Shown here piece by piece: positions 43,439 to 54,401 of a DNA stretch of 64,000 bases. The notes beneath the pieces are model-generated. The model worked only from the letters and a program-made list of their open reading frames with translations. It made no database searches and was not told where the DNA came from. The stretch covers positions 645,648-709,647 of the forward strand of contig JACGCN010000029.1 of the NCBI GenBank assembly GCA_014905825.1, given 5' to 3'. The number at the start of each line of letters is the position of its first letter. Positions within the stretch are counted from its first letter, which is position 1. The position numbers and the translations under genes are program-made. The stretch comes from Lyophyllum atratum. Taxonomy: Eukaryota; Basidiomycota; Agaricomycetes; Agaricales; Lyophyllaceae.

Positions 43439-46400
43439 ATGGACCTCGACTCCATGGCTGAAGCTTTCCAGGAAATTTTATCCAGCGTCGATTCCGACGG
43501 GGTTGAGGACCGGGACCTGGATGAGATGGGTGCTGCATTTGAGTCGATGTTATCCCGCGTTGGGGAAGAGAGTCCTCCCAGGTCGCTAACCCGCGCAGGG
43601 ATGTTTGACACAGGCCGCCACCCCCCAACACCACCGGATCCGACTCTTGACGACATGGAAGCTTTTTTCGACAGTTATGTGAGCGAGCATTTTTTTCTCT
43701 TACGCTGCTCTCGTTATGGGAATACAGATTGAAGCCACGGAACCAACCCCTCCCCCTTCGAGGTCATCGAGTCGAAGACGACTGACCCGGCCACCGAAAA
43801 GGAAAGGAGGACGAACGGACGATGCTAGCCGTTCTTCCGGATTATCCGGTGCCGAACCCTTTCCGTCAACGGAGCGCACCCCATCAATAGACCTGAGCCT
43901 TGACAAGATGCAGGCCATGTTCGACAGTATTGTGAGTGAGCATTTTTTTATCTTATGCTGCTCTCGTTATGGGAATACAGATTGAAGCCACGGAACCAAC
44001 CCCTCCCCCTTCGAGGTCATCGAGTCCAAGACGACTGACCCGGCCACCGAAAAGGAAAAGAGGACGAACGGACGATGCTAGCCGTTCCTCCGGATTATCC
44101 GGTGCCGAACCCTTTCCGTCAACGCAGCGCACCCCATCAATAGACCTGAGCCTTGACAAGATGCAGGCCATGTTCGACAGTATTGTGAGTGAGCATTTTT
44201 TTCTCTTATGCTGCTCTCGTTATGGGAATACAGATTGAAGCCACGGAACCAATCCCTCGCTCTTCGAGGTCATCCAGACCAAGACGACCCACGCGGTCAC
44301 GCAAAAAGAGAGGAGGACTGAGGCGGGATTCTAGCAGTCCCTCTGGATCATCAACCCGGGGTTCTGGCAGTTCCTCTGGATCATCTAGTCCGGAACGTTT
44401 TGCGACTCCGGAGCGCACACCAGCGCCCGACCAAGAAGGCAGGGAGCCTGTAGATGCAGCGATGGACCCGCTCGGTGCGTAATGCGCCGTGTTCGCATGA
44501 TATTGTAAGACTGAGGGTTCCAATGCAGATGAGTACTTCCTGGATCCTAATCACTGGGCTACTGCATTACGTGCCCTGCGTACCTTGAAGGACCGCGTTT
44601 GGATAGAGACCACGATCATTGACATGTGGCTCATGAGGCTGTGGTTGGATCAAGGTCGACGGAACATTCGATATGTTCCAACGATTTATGTCCGTCAGCA
44701 TGCGCCTGATTTCTCGCTGGAGGAGATTCTTCGATATCGTCGTCTGTACAGGCTTCCGGTGGAAGGACGCACACCTCTGATCGTTATCTCAGGAGTTCTT
44801 CATATAGGGGGCAATCACTTTTGCGCGGTGATTTTTGAACCGGAGGCTCGGGAGATACACGTTCTCGGCCGGCGGTATATGGAAACCTCAGTTCACTCCA
44901 TTTCGCATGATTGGGACGAATGGGGAGGGAGGCAAATCTGGAGGAATCTCGCCACTTTGCACGGATGGGAAGTTACGGAAATGACCGTTTGTGAAGTCAA
45001 CTGGCAACAGAATGGATTTGACTGCGGGCCGATCGCGTGCCAAGTTCTCGAGCATATCTGGACCAATGGCTTCCAAAAGACAGGCCTCGTCTGGGACCTC
45101 CCTCCCCTTCCATGTGTGCATCCATTACGACTCAGGATGGCGACTTCTATCCATCACCAGGCGTTGACAAGCCACCGTCGGCTGAGAGCAGCCCCACGCG
45201 GAGATGACGTTTTTGAAGGTCTCCGAGATCGCCTTGATTCCGACCTTGACCAGCGCCTTCGCGCGGACCCGGGCTTGCACCTGAGGGTGGTCGACCAGAA
45301 TCTCAGGAAGATCCTCCGCAAGTGCCGGGTGTGCCGGGTATCCGCTGCACAGCGTCGTAAGCAGCCGAAGGTTCGCGGCAGCGAGAAACAACCTGAACAC
45401 GGCGATGATGATGTGGAGCGTGCGAAGAATAGCCAGCCAGGCTATGAAGAAAGGTCCGACGCAGATGACCCTCCTGCAATTCGTAACAAGAGGTATCATG
45501 TCCAAGACTGGGACCAAGCCGCCATGGGTCGCTTTCCGCAACCCATCCCGCCTGTAGATCTTCCCCGCCTCACGTGTGCCCCCCATCTACTGTGGCGCTC
45601 GCCAGACAGGGACTTTGATGAATACGAGCAGGGTCCTACATTGCAAGCTCTGGAGCGTGTTGAGAATCTAACGCTCATGGAAGGGAACCTTAACCTGGTC
45701 TATCTCGCAGAACAAATCATCAGCAACCCTTGGACCACGTTCAAGGACTACGGATATAGGTTGGAGCCTAAGTTTCTACAGCAGTTCCATCTAACGGAGC
45801 CTGTGTTGACGCGGGAGCATATGATGGTCGTCGGTTTACGGCAACCCTCCCCACCTTCGGAAGAGATGGAATCAACTGCCCAGAAGACCAGGCGTGGAGA
45901 TCTCATCCAGGTCTTTGACCGCGTTGTCATGGGCGCCCAGGAAATGATAGATGCAGCCGACGCCGAGCGCGACGACTCGTTATTTGTTACGGGGACCACG
46001 TCGGAGGGCAACTATATATATGTCGACCTTTGCCGCGACGCCGTTCAAGTCTCCGAAGATGACTATGTACGAAGCTGCGACATCGACAGTTTGATCTGGA
46101 TCTCAAAGCATCCTCGGGTTGCTCAGGCCGCCAACATCTTCACCGCGCCCGTCATACGAGACAAGGCGCCCATCGCGAAACACAATCATGTGTACGTGGA
46201 CGTCCTTTTACCCCCCAGTGAAGCCGATCGGGATCGAGCGGGAGGCCGTACGGAATGGGTAGAGCGACGGTTCCGGCTCAGCAGGATCCCACACTTGGCT
46301 CTGGGCAAGATGGGCGACGCGGGATGCAACGTGAACATCTTGATGTTCTTCCCTCGGATGCCGCATCAACATCCACACACCTTCCGGTGGGCGAACAAGT

Positions 46401-48626
46401 TACCTCCCCACCTTCTGAACATATTCTGGGATCAGGTGGTAATCCCTGCGATGAGGTCCACCACAGACCAATATCGACACGCACACGTAGGCCTCGACCG
46501 AGACCACGTCACCTTTAAGCAGAGAAAGGGGGCACAAAACAAAGTCTCGACCGTTCCATTCCAACCAGACGCTTTCTGGCAGCTGACCAAGAGCATATCA
46601 GACTTGGTGAGGTGAAACTTACGTCGAGTTAAATGCAGCGATCTCATTATACATCCTAGATAACCAGTCGGCACGACGACGAGGGCGAGGAAGACCTTGA
46701 AATGTTTGGATCTGCATTCTATGTGTTCGAGGTCAAGGGTTCGCAAAAGCACACCAACAACACGGAGAGTGAGGAGAAACCACTCGACCAAAGCCTAAGA
46801 CAGGCTGTGAAAGATTTCCGCCACCAATTCTCTTGCCTGGACTGGGAATACATGGAGGATCATGAGCACGGCGAGCTGATATGCGATGTTGGGTTCACGA
46901 TCAACGCACGACACCCTGAGCCCTTGGTTGGGCTTTGGCGGCTGGACTGCTTGGAGGCATCTTATGGCGCAGCAGGATATCTGAGGGGCAACATACATCG
47001 CATCAACACGCTGTCACACTACGGAGCTATGCAGGCCGAGACCCCCCGGGACCGAGCAGAAAGCACCCACGTTATGTTTCGTTCTTCTTACAATCAGGCG
47101 TACGAGGTCGTGCGTTCCACGGACAATACCCGGAATCTGTTCTTGGAGAAGGATGTGTACAATCTGGAGAAGTCGTTCCTATCCGACAGCAAGTCGGTAT
47201 GCGACCTATACGATGGACGACCAAAGAAGCTCCATTACGGGGTACGGGACGAATTTAGGATATCCGGGTTAGCTTTGAAGGAGCTGGACACTTATGTGGA
47301 CGAGATGGTACGTGGAACGGTCCTCCGGTCGATCGCCGAGCTTACCAGCCGCAGACGAGGGACTTCCTATCATCGGGGCCCATCGTCTGGATACGATCCT
47401 CTGTTTGGTTCGAGTTCCTACGGAGGAGGGTCAGGCAGCTGACCCACCTTCAAGAACTGATTCACGGCTTCAATCTTCCGAACTATGGGATCATATCAGG
47501 GCTCATGAGCTACCTAATGCAGTCGGTCTTGTCGACGCCGACCATGGTGAACTCGTACGTCCGCGAGAGCCTGGGTCTCCTGAACTTCAAGGCATCGACG
47601 GATCGGCACGGCATGTTCTTCCTTCACGAGCTGGACCTCACCAGAGACCACATCATACCTGGGATCCTGGAATGCGACGATCTGCAGGTGCAGCGTATAC
47701 TGGGGATTGCGCCCAAACGCAGCCAAAACCGGCGGCGCCCAGGGGACATTGACGAAGACATGTACCCGCTCGGTAGTAGCCCAAGCTGGCGGCAAGTTCG
47801 AGGATCCCTGGAATCGAAACCGTGGGAGCTCATGCGCGACTGGAATTGGTCCCCCGAATTGGAGGCCTACATGGGGGACGACGACGCGCCTTCAGGGCAG
47901 AGGGCCGCTGGTGATTTGTTTGCGGAGTTTACGAGGCATCTATGGCTGGGTCTCAATGCTCAGTGGCAAAGCAGCTCTGAAAGGGCTTATCCCCAGACCG
48001 TCAAAGAAGCGTTGGAAACCTGGAGTGTTGACGCGATCGCGGAACGGGTGAAAGACCCGAAGTTTTTGGCGTGCAATGCGGGTTTGCAGGGCAACATACC
48101 CGGGAAAAAAGACAAGTCCTTCTCCGATCGCGTTTCCCAGTATTTCCGAAGGGACTACGGCAGCCAGAAAGGGTTTTGGAGGAACATTGCTGAGGAAGCA
48201 GTAGGGTTTGGGTCAAGATACATGACGGTATGCGATACCCTCGAGGACGACGAGATTGAAGAGCTCAACGGCCACCTCGGTACGCTCCTGTCATATTGTC
48301 AATGTCTCCCGAGATGGTCCTCCAAAGCGCCTTGGGTTGTTTCTCAAGGCCATGTGCAAATCGATACTAACCCAAGGTACTACCGGTTGGTGTCGATCGG
48401 AGATGGGTCAGCGTTGAAAAGGTCGAGGCGCAGTGCGCCTGCATTAACGGGAGCCAAGGCGATGAGGATCGGGATGCTGGAAATGCGAGGTTTCGACAGC
48501 CGAACGGCAAGACGCGCGGTGAATCAAGAGGGATGGGTCAGGAAGGCGATCAGCAAGGCACGTTCAAAGAAGGCGAAAAACAGACGCGGTCCTCCACGGA
48601 GCAAAAAGAGGATTGATTCCGACTGA
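43439..48626 (+). CDS. Giant RS-rich + Ulp1 protease-domain protein (block B gene 5)
   Basis: Seven exons: 43439-43678, 43728-43931, 43981-44184, 44234-44474, 44529-46606, 46660-47307, 47355-48626; 1628 aa. Structure as in block A: short conserved start (MDLDSMAEAF), multiplied RS-type exons, a Ulp1 (C48) domain with GNHFCAVIF, and Q/C in WQQNGFDCGPIACQ, then a long conserved region of unknown function and a basic tail. The expected catalytic Asp is again replaced (IHVLGRR). The first ~455 bp of exon 5 and the region around intron 6 differ from block A by only about a dozen bases and a few bases respectively, while exons 1-4 are strongly diverged. The C-terminus ends ~24 residues earlier than block A. 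Confidence 0.75.
43679..44233 (+). repeat. Tandemly multiplied exon-intron unit in gene 5, block B
   Basis: Two 204-bp exons (43728 and 43981) with their flanking 49-nt introns are almost identical to each other and clearly different from the block A exons 2 and 3. Each block therefore duplicated or homogenised the unit on its own. Confidence 0.85.
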
Positions 48627-48986
48627 AGTTGGCTTAGAGCAATTCACATGTACGCAGCCCGCACTTAGTATCGGGGCTGCCGTTGCCGCGGACGTTTATG
48701 CGCGTAGTAGCTAGGCAAAGTAGTGCACAGGCCTAATCTGGTCAAGTGGGGAAAAAATGCAATTATACCGGTGCATCGAGACGTTTGATCATCATGTAAC
48801 GGTGAATTACGGTGGATTACGGACCTGCGCTGCTTTACGGTGAATTACGGTGAATTACGCTGTATGACGGTCAGCTGACCATCACGTTGTCACAATAACG
48901 AGTGACTAGGTTCTTCTCGCACCGCCTCCTTATCTCCAGCTCTCATCCACCATCTCTGCGCTCCTCAGACTTCACTGCTCATCACC
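48627..48986. other. Spacer with ACGGTGAATT repeats and GGTCAGCTGACC palindrome
   Basis: Contains several ACGGTGAATTACGG words near 48798-48855 and a 12-bp palindrome GGTCAGCTGACC at about 48869, followed by ATCACGTTGTCACAATAACG. A copy of the last part is at 53900-53945. No coding signal. Confidence 0.6.
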
Positions 48987-51262
48987 ATGCCTTCCTTCAA
49001 GATATGCCCCCACACCTGCGGCCACTCTAAAGAGTGCCACCGTGTCTTTTTCCCCGTCGGTAGCGCGTTAGGAGATCATATCAAGTCGACAAGAGTCCAT
49101 CGTAACTGCGATCGGCAGTGTCCTGCTCATCCTGAGTCCCCTAACAAGAGGGAAGCTAGAACCTTGTTAGTTGATGAGGTGCGGCCTCTGGCGAACTATC
49201 TCTGGAAGCGCTACGGCACCGGCACCACCATCAACTTGCGCGCTGCCGAGGCCATTCCCCCTGACGGTTTGAGGGTTAGGTATCGTAACGCGCGCAGGAA
49301 GTCCGATGAACCACTTTCGGACGAGGATACCGACTCTGATTCCAGTCAAGATGTCAAGAAACACACGGCTCCCTCTCCTGTCCCGTCTCCATCCCCCGTC
49401 CCTCGCAAGGACCGCCGTCAACGCTCCCCCTCTCCTTCATCATCTGGCCACCCTCAGAAAGCAAGTTCCTCCCGTCACCGCAGAGACGAGCCCGTGGCCC
49501 CTCGATCGAAAGGGAAGGGCAAGCAGCGCGCCTCCACTCCGCCGCCATCGTCGTCCGATGATGACGAGCTCCGTCTGCAGCCACCCGCTGTCCCTCGTCG
49601 TTCCGTCGGTATGATGACATCTCCGTCCTCTCGATCCAGTGCGCCGCCGTCCATGCATTATCGTTCGATTGGTACGGTGACCTCCCCGCCCCCTCCTTCC
49701 CCTCGTCATAGCGGTACGCGGCCACCTCCCTTCCAAGGTTCTACTGCGCCCCCGCCTCCTATTCACGACTATCCGTTCATTTTTCCCGCACTTCGTCCCA
49801 TCTCCGAGTCTGATTTCTATCAGAAGGAGATCCGGGTCGTTTTCGTCGAGGACCCTGGCCGCCGTACCGACAAGGAGAGCGCGATCACAAGGGACGGGTG
49901 GATGCTTAGCAGCGATCTCATCGATCGTCAATGGCACACTAAATTCAAAAAGGCATTTCCTCGGCTCGTCTTCGCACTCGACAAGAAGAAGGGTGAGAAC
50001 CCTCTTTACTGGGACTGGGTGAGTCGCCCCGCGCTCTATCGTTTACTTTTTCCACGACCCTCATCCAACTATTATCAGTTACTAGTTGTATACGCCCTGG
50101 CGACTAAGACTGGCCCCGCCGAAGTAACCCTCTTCACTTACGAGAAATACAAGCAGGCTGTAGTGGCTGGCAAGGGCACTGATTGGAACCAGCTGGTGTC
50201 GATGGACCTCGTCCTGGGAGGGTTCAATCTGACGGGCGACTTTATGTGAGTTTTCTACGGATTCAAGTTCTTCGTTGATTGATTTATCGTGGTGGTCGCT
50301 CAGGAACCCTGCAAACGCGGGGTACATGCCAGCGAAGACTGTGGCCAAGTATATTTCAAACCTGCACCTCCTTTCACAGCGGACTCTCGTATGGGCTAAC
50401 CCGGACCAGACCCTGGACCACTCCCACAAAATCCCCATCGTCCGAGACCTGGCCGAGTGCGCCCGAGATATCACGAACACCTGGTATCCCCATTTTTCCG
50501 TCCTTGAGAACCCCCTGGAGGAAACTTCCGATCGACGGGGTCTCGTCTTGAAGAGGACATTCAGCGACTCCAGCCATCACGTTCTGTTCGACCGTGACAC
50601 CGATTTCCAGGTCCAGTTGGAGGAGGCGGAAAGAGAATGTCGGGCTCAATGGGATATCAAGTCTCTTCGTGAGCTTCACATCCAGCCAAGTTGGTTTGCC
50701 GTCCCCTTCGTCGAGGGCATGCGAGTCTACGGGGAGATCCGCGCCTATTTCATAGGCGGCTCGCTTAGTTACATGATCAGCACCACTCCTAAGTCGAAAG
50801 ACGAACTCTCTATATCATGGGTGTTCGGCCTCACCCCCCTGGACCACTTACGGTAAGTGGGGGGCTGTCGTTTATTTTTTATTTACGTCTGACTTAGTAC
50901 GTCATAGTGATCAACCCTGGACCAACCCCGTCTTCTGTCCAGCATGGGAACGTGAAAAAGGTCGAGAGGAATTAACTTCCTTCCTCACGAAAACTTACAA
51001 TGGTCTGGTCGAGGCGCACGGGAAACGGCTCAAAGAATACTGGAGTTCTGATCTACGAGTTTTCTGTCGTATCGACGTCTCCATCGTGGGTTTACCCAAT
51101 GGCGGGCTGGAGTACTTTGTCAACGAGATCGCCACAAGCCACTCCGCCGGCCTATTTCTAAGTTACTGCGAATCTGAGGCCTCAACACTGGCGCTGGATT
51201 TTGCCACGGTACTTCGAGGATGGATTGCGGTTTCCAGGTCTAGAAGGAGCGCGGCGGCATAG
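48987..51262 (+). CDS. Third, divergent Cys/His-rich + ATP-grasp-like protein
   Basis: Four exons: 48987-50018, 50079-50245, 50304-50852, 50908-51262; 700 aa. Intron positions and phases match gene 1 of blocks A and B. N-terminus: C7-x3-C11-G-H and C41-x3-C45. The middle is Ser/Pro/Arg-rich rather than acidic. The ATP-grasp features are the clearest of the three: VLKRTFSDSS (K483), WFAVPFVEG, GEIRAYFIGG (E544, R546), and RIDVSI ... YFVNEI (D639, N655, E656) as candidate metal ligands. This suggests an active ATP-dependent ligase-type enzyme; the substrate is unknown. The last exon has no start codon of its own and is supported by homology and a TAG acceptor. Intron 1 is 60 nt and stop-free. 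It is not accompanied by a dioxygenase, BAH-PHD or Ulp1 gene. Confidence 0.75.
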
Positions 51263-51361
51263 GGTTACTCTACTTTTGGCCATACATGTTTTTTTATTGC
51301 GCGCGGAAAACAAAACAAATACATTTTCTTGGAGGCGTCAACTTTACATGGAGTAAGAAAT

Positions 51362-51720
51362 GAACGAGAGTCGCCACATTCGCGCAGGTAACCCTTCAGG
51401 CGAATCCAGCTTAATCCACCGTCATTCACCGTAATATAGCGTAATGGAGCGTCATTCAGCGTCATCTACCGTCGGTGACCCGATTCCCTGTCCTATTTGT
51501 ACTCTACCAGGGTCAGGCGTGCCCAGAAGTGCTTTCTACGAACGAGAGTCGCCACATTCGCGCAGGTAACCCTTCAGGCGAATCCAGCTTAATCCACCGT
51601 CATTCACCGTAATATAGCGTAATGGAGCGTCATTCAGCGTCATCTACCGTTGATGACCCAATTCTCTGTCCTATTTACGTGCTTTCTACTTGAAAGAAAT
51701 GAACGAGCGTCGCCTCGTTT
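51362..51720. repeat. 178-bp tandem duplication with ACCGTAAT/GCGTCATTC motifs
   Basis: GAACGAGAGTCGCCACATTC starts at 51362 and again at 51540, with a third partial copy at 51701. Each copy holds CACCGTAATATAGCG and GCGTCATTCAGCGTCATC. Related to 14803-14990. Confidence 0.85.
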
Positions 51721-51855
51721 CGGGCAAGCGGCAAATTCCGGGATAATCCAATCTCCGTGTGAAAGAATTTCGCTTACGCGTCAATTTAATCTGCACCACC
51801 ACGGTCCTCTCAAGTTCGTCGTCTGTCCATCCTTAGCCACGCGCTCACCGCCACC

Positions 51856-52875
51856 ATGACCGGTACAACTACCCAGAGAAACAAAAACAAAAGTAAGTAC
51901 GCCCTTAATCATCACTAATGTATGCTCATCTCACTCGTGCCCCTGGCTGAAGGGCCGCCAGCGGGTCCGGAGGAACCCGAGCCTGCCTCAAGAAAAAAAC
52001 GTGCGCGTAACCGGCACGAGGAGGAGGAGGTCGCCGTGGAACTCGATGGCCAACGCCCTGCAACACCCCCGCCACCCACCGCGTCTGGCGATTTGCCTCA
52101 AAAGACCACTCCCGCCCCGCCTGCGCCTTTTACCACGGGGTCGCCGTGCGTGCACCTTCGCATACTGCGTAAGGACATCACCCCCATCACCGACACGCCC
52201 TTGATGCGGCAAGCGAAGGTTAACAGTACGTGTTTATCTTTCTGATTGATTTCTTTTTTACATGTCGAACTGACCGTTCAACGTTTCCGTTAGTTGAACA
52301 GAACTGGCCGGGGGTCCCTAAGTTGAAGGATATGCCGCCGGGGTGGCCAAATTGCAAGGATGGGAAATTGTCATGGGAGGCACTGCTGGCGCCCGCAGGA
52401 GTGCGCAACCCACCCGAAGAGGAAGGTTCGTCCAAATTTTCCTTTCCTGTTGATTCTATCGACTAACCGATGAGCTCAGATGTGGTGAACGATGAGATGG
52501 AAATGGACTGTAATTAAATACGATACATATCTAAGCAAGCAGGTATTCAAACACCTTTTTCTTGTCAGGGGTTGGAACAATAGACGAGCAGGTTGAGCAG
52601 AGTGACAGCCAAGTATCGGGTAACGTACTCCAGCTGCCTAGGTAGCGATTCTCCGCTAAGCATTTCCGTTAGAAAATAACTGGCCTCCCTCGCGGTCACC
52701 ATCACCACTGCCGCCGCCACCACCACCACCGCCGTGGCTGTCGCCTAGCCCTTCGGTCGAGACCCGACCGCAGGCTCAGAGACCCGGAACCCATTCTCAG
52801 GGTTCCGAAGCATGGCGATCCAGATTGGTCGATCTGCGTGAGCCATACCCAAAGTCTTTCATGCAACTGCTCTAA
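51856..52875 (+). CDS. Small proline-rich hypothetical protein
   Basis: Six short exons: 51856-51892, 51953-52225, 52294-52425, 52480-52509, 52569-52619, 52673-52875; 241 aa. All junctions are GT-AG and every intron is phase 1, so exons could be skipped or duplicated without a frameshift. The protein has a basic patch (RKKRARNRH), proline runs including eight consecutive Pro near the C-terminal third, and two similar starts of exons 3 and 6 (EQNWPG and ENNWPP) with nearly the same acceptor (TTTCCGTTAG). No known domain. The model rests on frame continuity only. Confidence 0.45.
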
Positions 52876-52917
52876 ATAGTAACGCAGGAGCACTCCGCGT
52901 CCCAATTCGACTCAGAA

Positions 52918-53350
52918 AAAACTGATAAACACTACAAATATCTCGTTCAACGTGTAGACCGAACATCGTCATTCACCGTTATCAACCGTAATACACCGTA
53001 ATGAACTAGGGTTGAGTAAGTCTAAGTAAAAAGCGCTATATTGTAAGTTGCGATAGCTACGCTGTTATAATAGAATAGTATGGTAGTCAGGGTTTTCAAA
53101 TCGGAAATAACAGAACCCTCAGAAAGTGCGCGGAAGGTAGGCCTCGGGAGGTGCGGAAAGTGGATGCCGAGAACTGTCATTCCGAGAGTGCAGGCGAACT
53201 CGTAAGCATGCGAAAATACGGGTTCCAGTGGTCAAGCAATACGGAGCTTCATCATCTCCTCTTCACTTGAAATACCAACTGTCCTCAGTTGGCCAAAGTC
53301 GTCACTGGTTCAACGCGGGGTCGTGACGTTCACGTGTGTGGCGTGGGAAT
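52918..53350. repeat. Flank segment duplicated upstream of two different coding tails
   Basis: 52918-53000 (ACAAATATC(T/C)CGTTCAACG, then ACCGTAAT words) resembles 56921-56990. 53050-53350, ending ACGTGTGTGGCGTGGGAAT, resembles 53955-54345 in front of the gene at 54402. It therefore looks like a duplicated upstream region. Confidence 0.6.
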
Positions 53351-53634
53351 ACTACCGCTTGCTCTCGATTGGAGATGGGTCGGCGTTGAAAAGGTCGACG
53401 CGCAGTGCACCTGCATTGACGGGAGCCAAGGCGATGAGGATCGGGATGCTGGAATTGCGCGGTTACGACGGTAGGACGGCGCGAAGGGCAGTGAATCAAG
53501 AGCGATGGGTCAAGAAGGCCATGAGCAAGGCACGGTCCAAGAAATCGAAAAACAGACGAGCTCCGCCACGCAGAAAAAAGCAGCAGGCAGAAGCTACCGA
53601 GTCGGATGGTCGAGGAACCGACGGTGACGATTGA
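53351..53634 (+). pseudogene. 5'-truncated 3' tail of gene 5, copy 2
   Basis: From ACTACCG to the stop this matches the last ~95 codons of block A gene 5 very closely, including the Lys/Arg-rich end and TGATTTTGTTGTGTGTCGGG afterwards. The breakpoint lies inside the exon. Upstream sequence is unrelated to gene 5 and matches the 5' flank of the gene at 54402, so this is a chimeric junction. Confidence 0.8.
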
Positions 53635-53674
53635 TTTTGTTGTGTGTCGGGACGGAATAATAGCACCCTAGCTG

Positions 53675-53945
53675 AGCCCGTCCCCGTCAATTCCGCCATC
53701 AATTTCTAGGGCAACCCCACCAGCCGGGGGGCGTACCATGTTAGGGTTGGTTAGAGGTTAGGGTGGTTAGAGGTTAGGTTGGTTAGAGTTAGAGTTAGGG
53801 TTGGTTAGCTCTGTTTAGGGTGGGGATATTTATCTTGTCTCTTGTGGTATATTTCGTTGATGCCTAGGCTGATCTACGGTGGATTACGGTGAGCTACGGT
53901 GTATACGGTCAGCTGACATCACGTTGTCACAATAAGGAGTGACTT
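53675..53945. repeat. Dispersed ~200-bp repeat with TTAGGG-like words, copy 3
   Basis: Same sequence as 29709-29903 and 38127-38320, again directly after a gene 5 tail. It then continues with GGTCAGCTGACATCACGTTGTCACAATAA as at 48869. Confidence 0.85.
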
Positions 53946-53954
53946 GGGGTTAGG

Positions 53955-54401
53955 ACCTCTTATAACAGAATAGTATAGTAGTCGAGGCAGGGGGTAACCG
54001 TTGAAGGGCAGCACCCCTCGGTCGTCGGGAACGACGACGGCGTATGTTCACTAGGACATCAGATCGTATATTTAGATGTTGCGACTAGGTGCTGGCAAGT
54101 ATGGAATTCCGTGGACAAGGGGAAGTTCGCGAACCTCGGAAAGTCGTAATCGGAAAGCTCGCTAAGTAAATGCCGAGATATGACAACCCACAGGTGTCGG
54201 AAAGCTCGTAAAAATGCCAAAGGCCCCGAGCCCGGCGGTCAGGGAGTAAGGGGTCTTATGATCTGCTCTCCATAAGAAATACCAACGGCGGGTTAACGCG
54301 GTGTCGTGACCATCACGTGTGTGGCGTGGGAATGTTACTCGTGGCAAGTTCAACTTTTTATCAAAGTCGCATCGTTCTTGTTTCTTCCTCTCATCATTAC
54401 C
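53955..54401 (+). promoter_or_regulatory. Upstream region of the 54402 gene, second copy of a duplicated flank
   Basis: Ends with ACGTGTGTGGCGTGGGAATG about 70 bp before the start codon. The same sequence occurs at 53325-53350. Promoter function is inferred from position. Confidence 0.4.

Noticed and set aside
16629..48626. Blocks as KDZ-type transposons, which are known to be linked to fungal TET/JBP genes and Ulp1 domains
   Set aside because: I could not find a KDZ transposase core or any DDE/RNase H motif in the giant protein or elsewhere. A profile search would decide.
29907..53634. Gene 5 tails as LINE-type retrocopies
   Set aside because: They are 5'-truncated but lack a poly-A tail and target duplications, and they include downstream genomic sequence.
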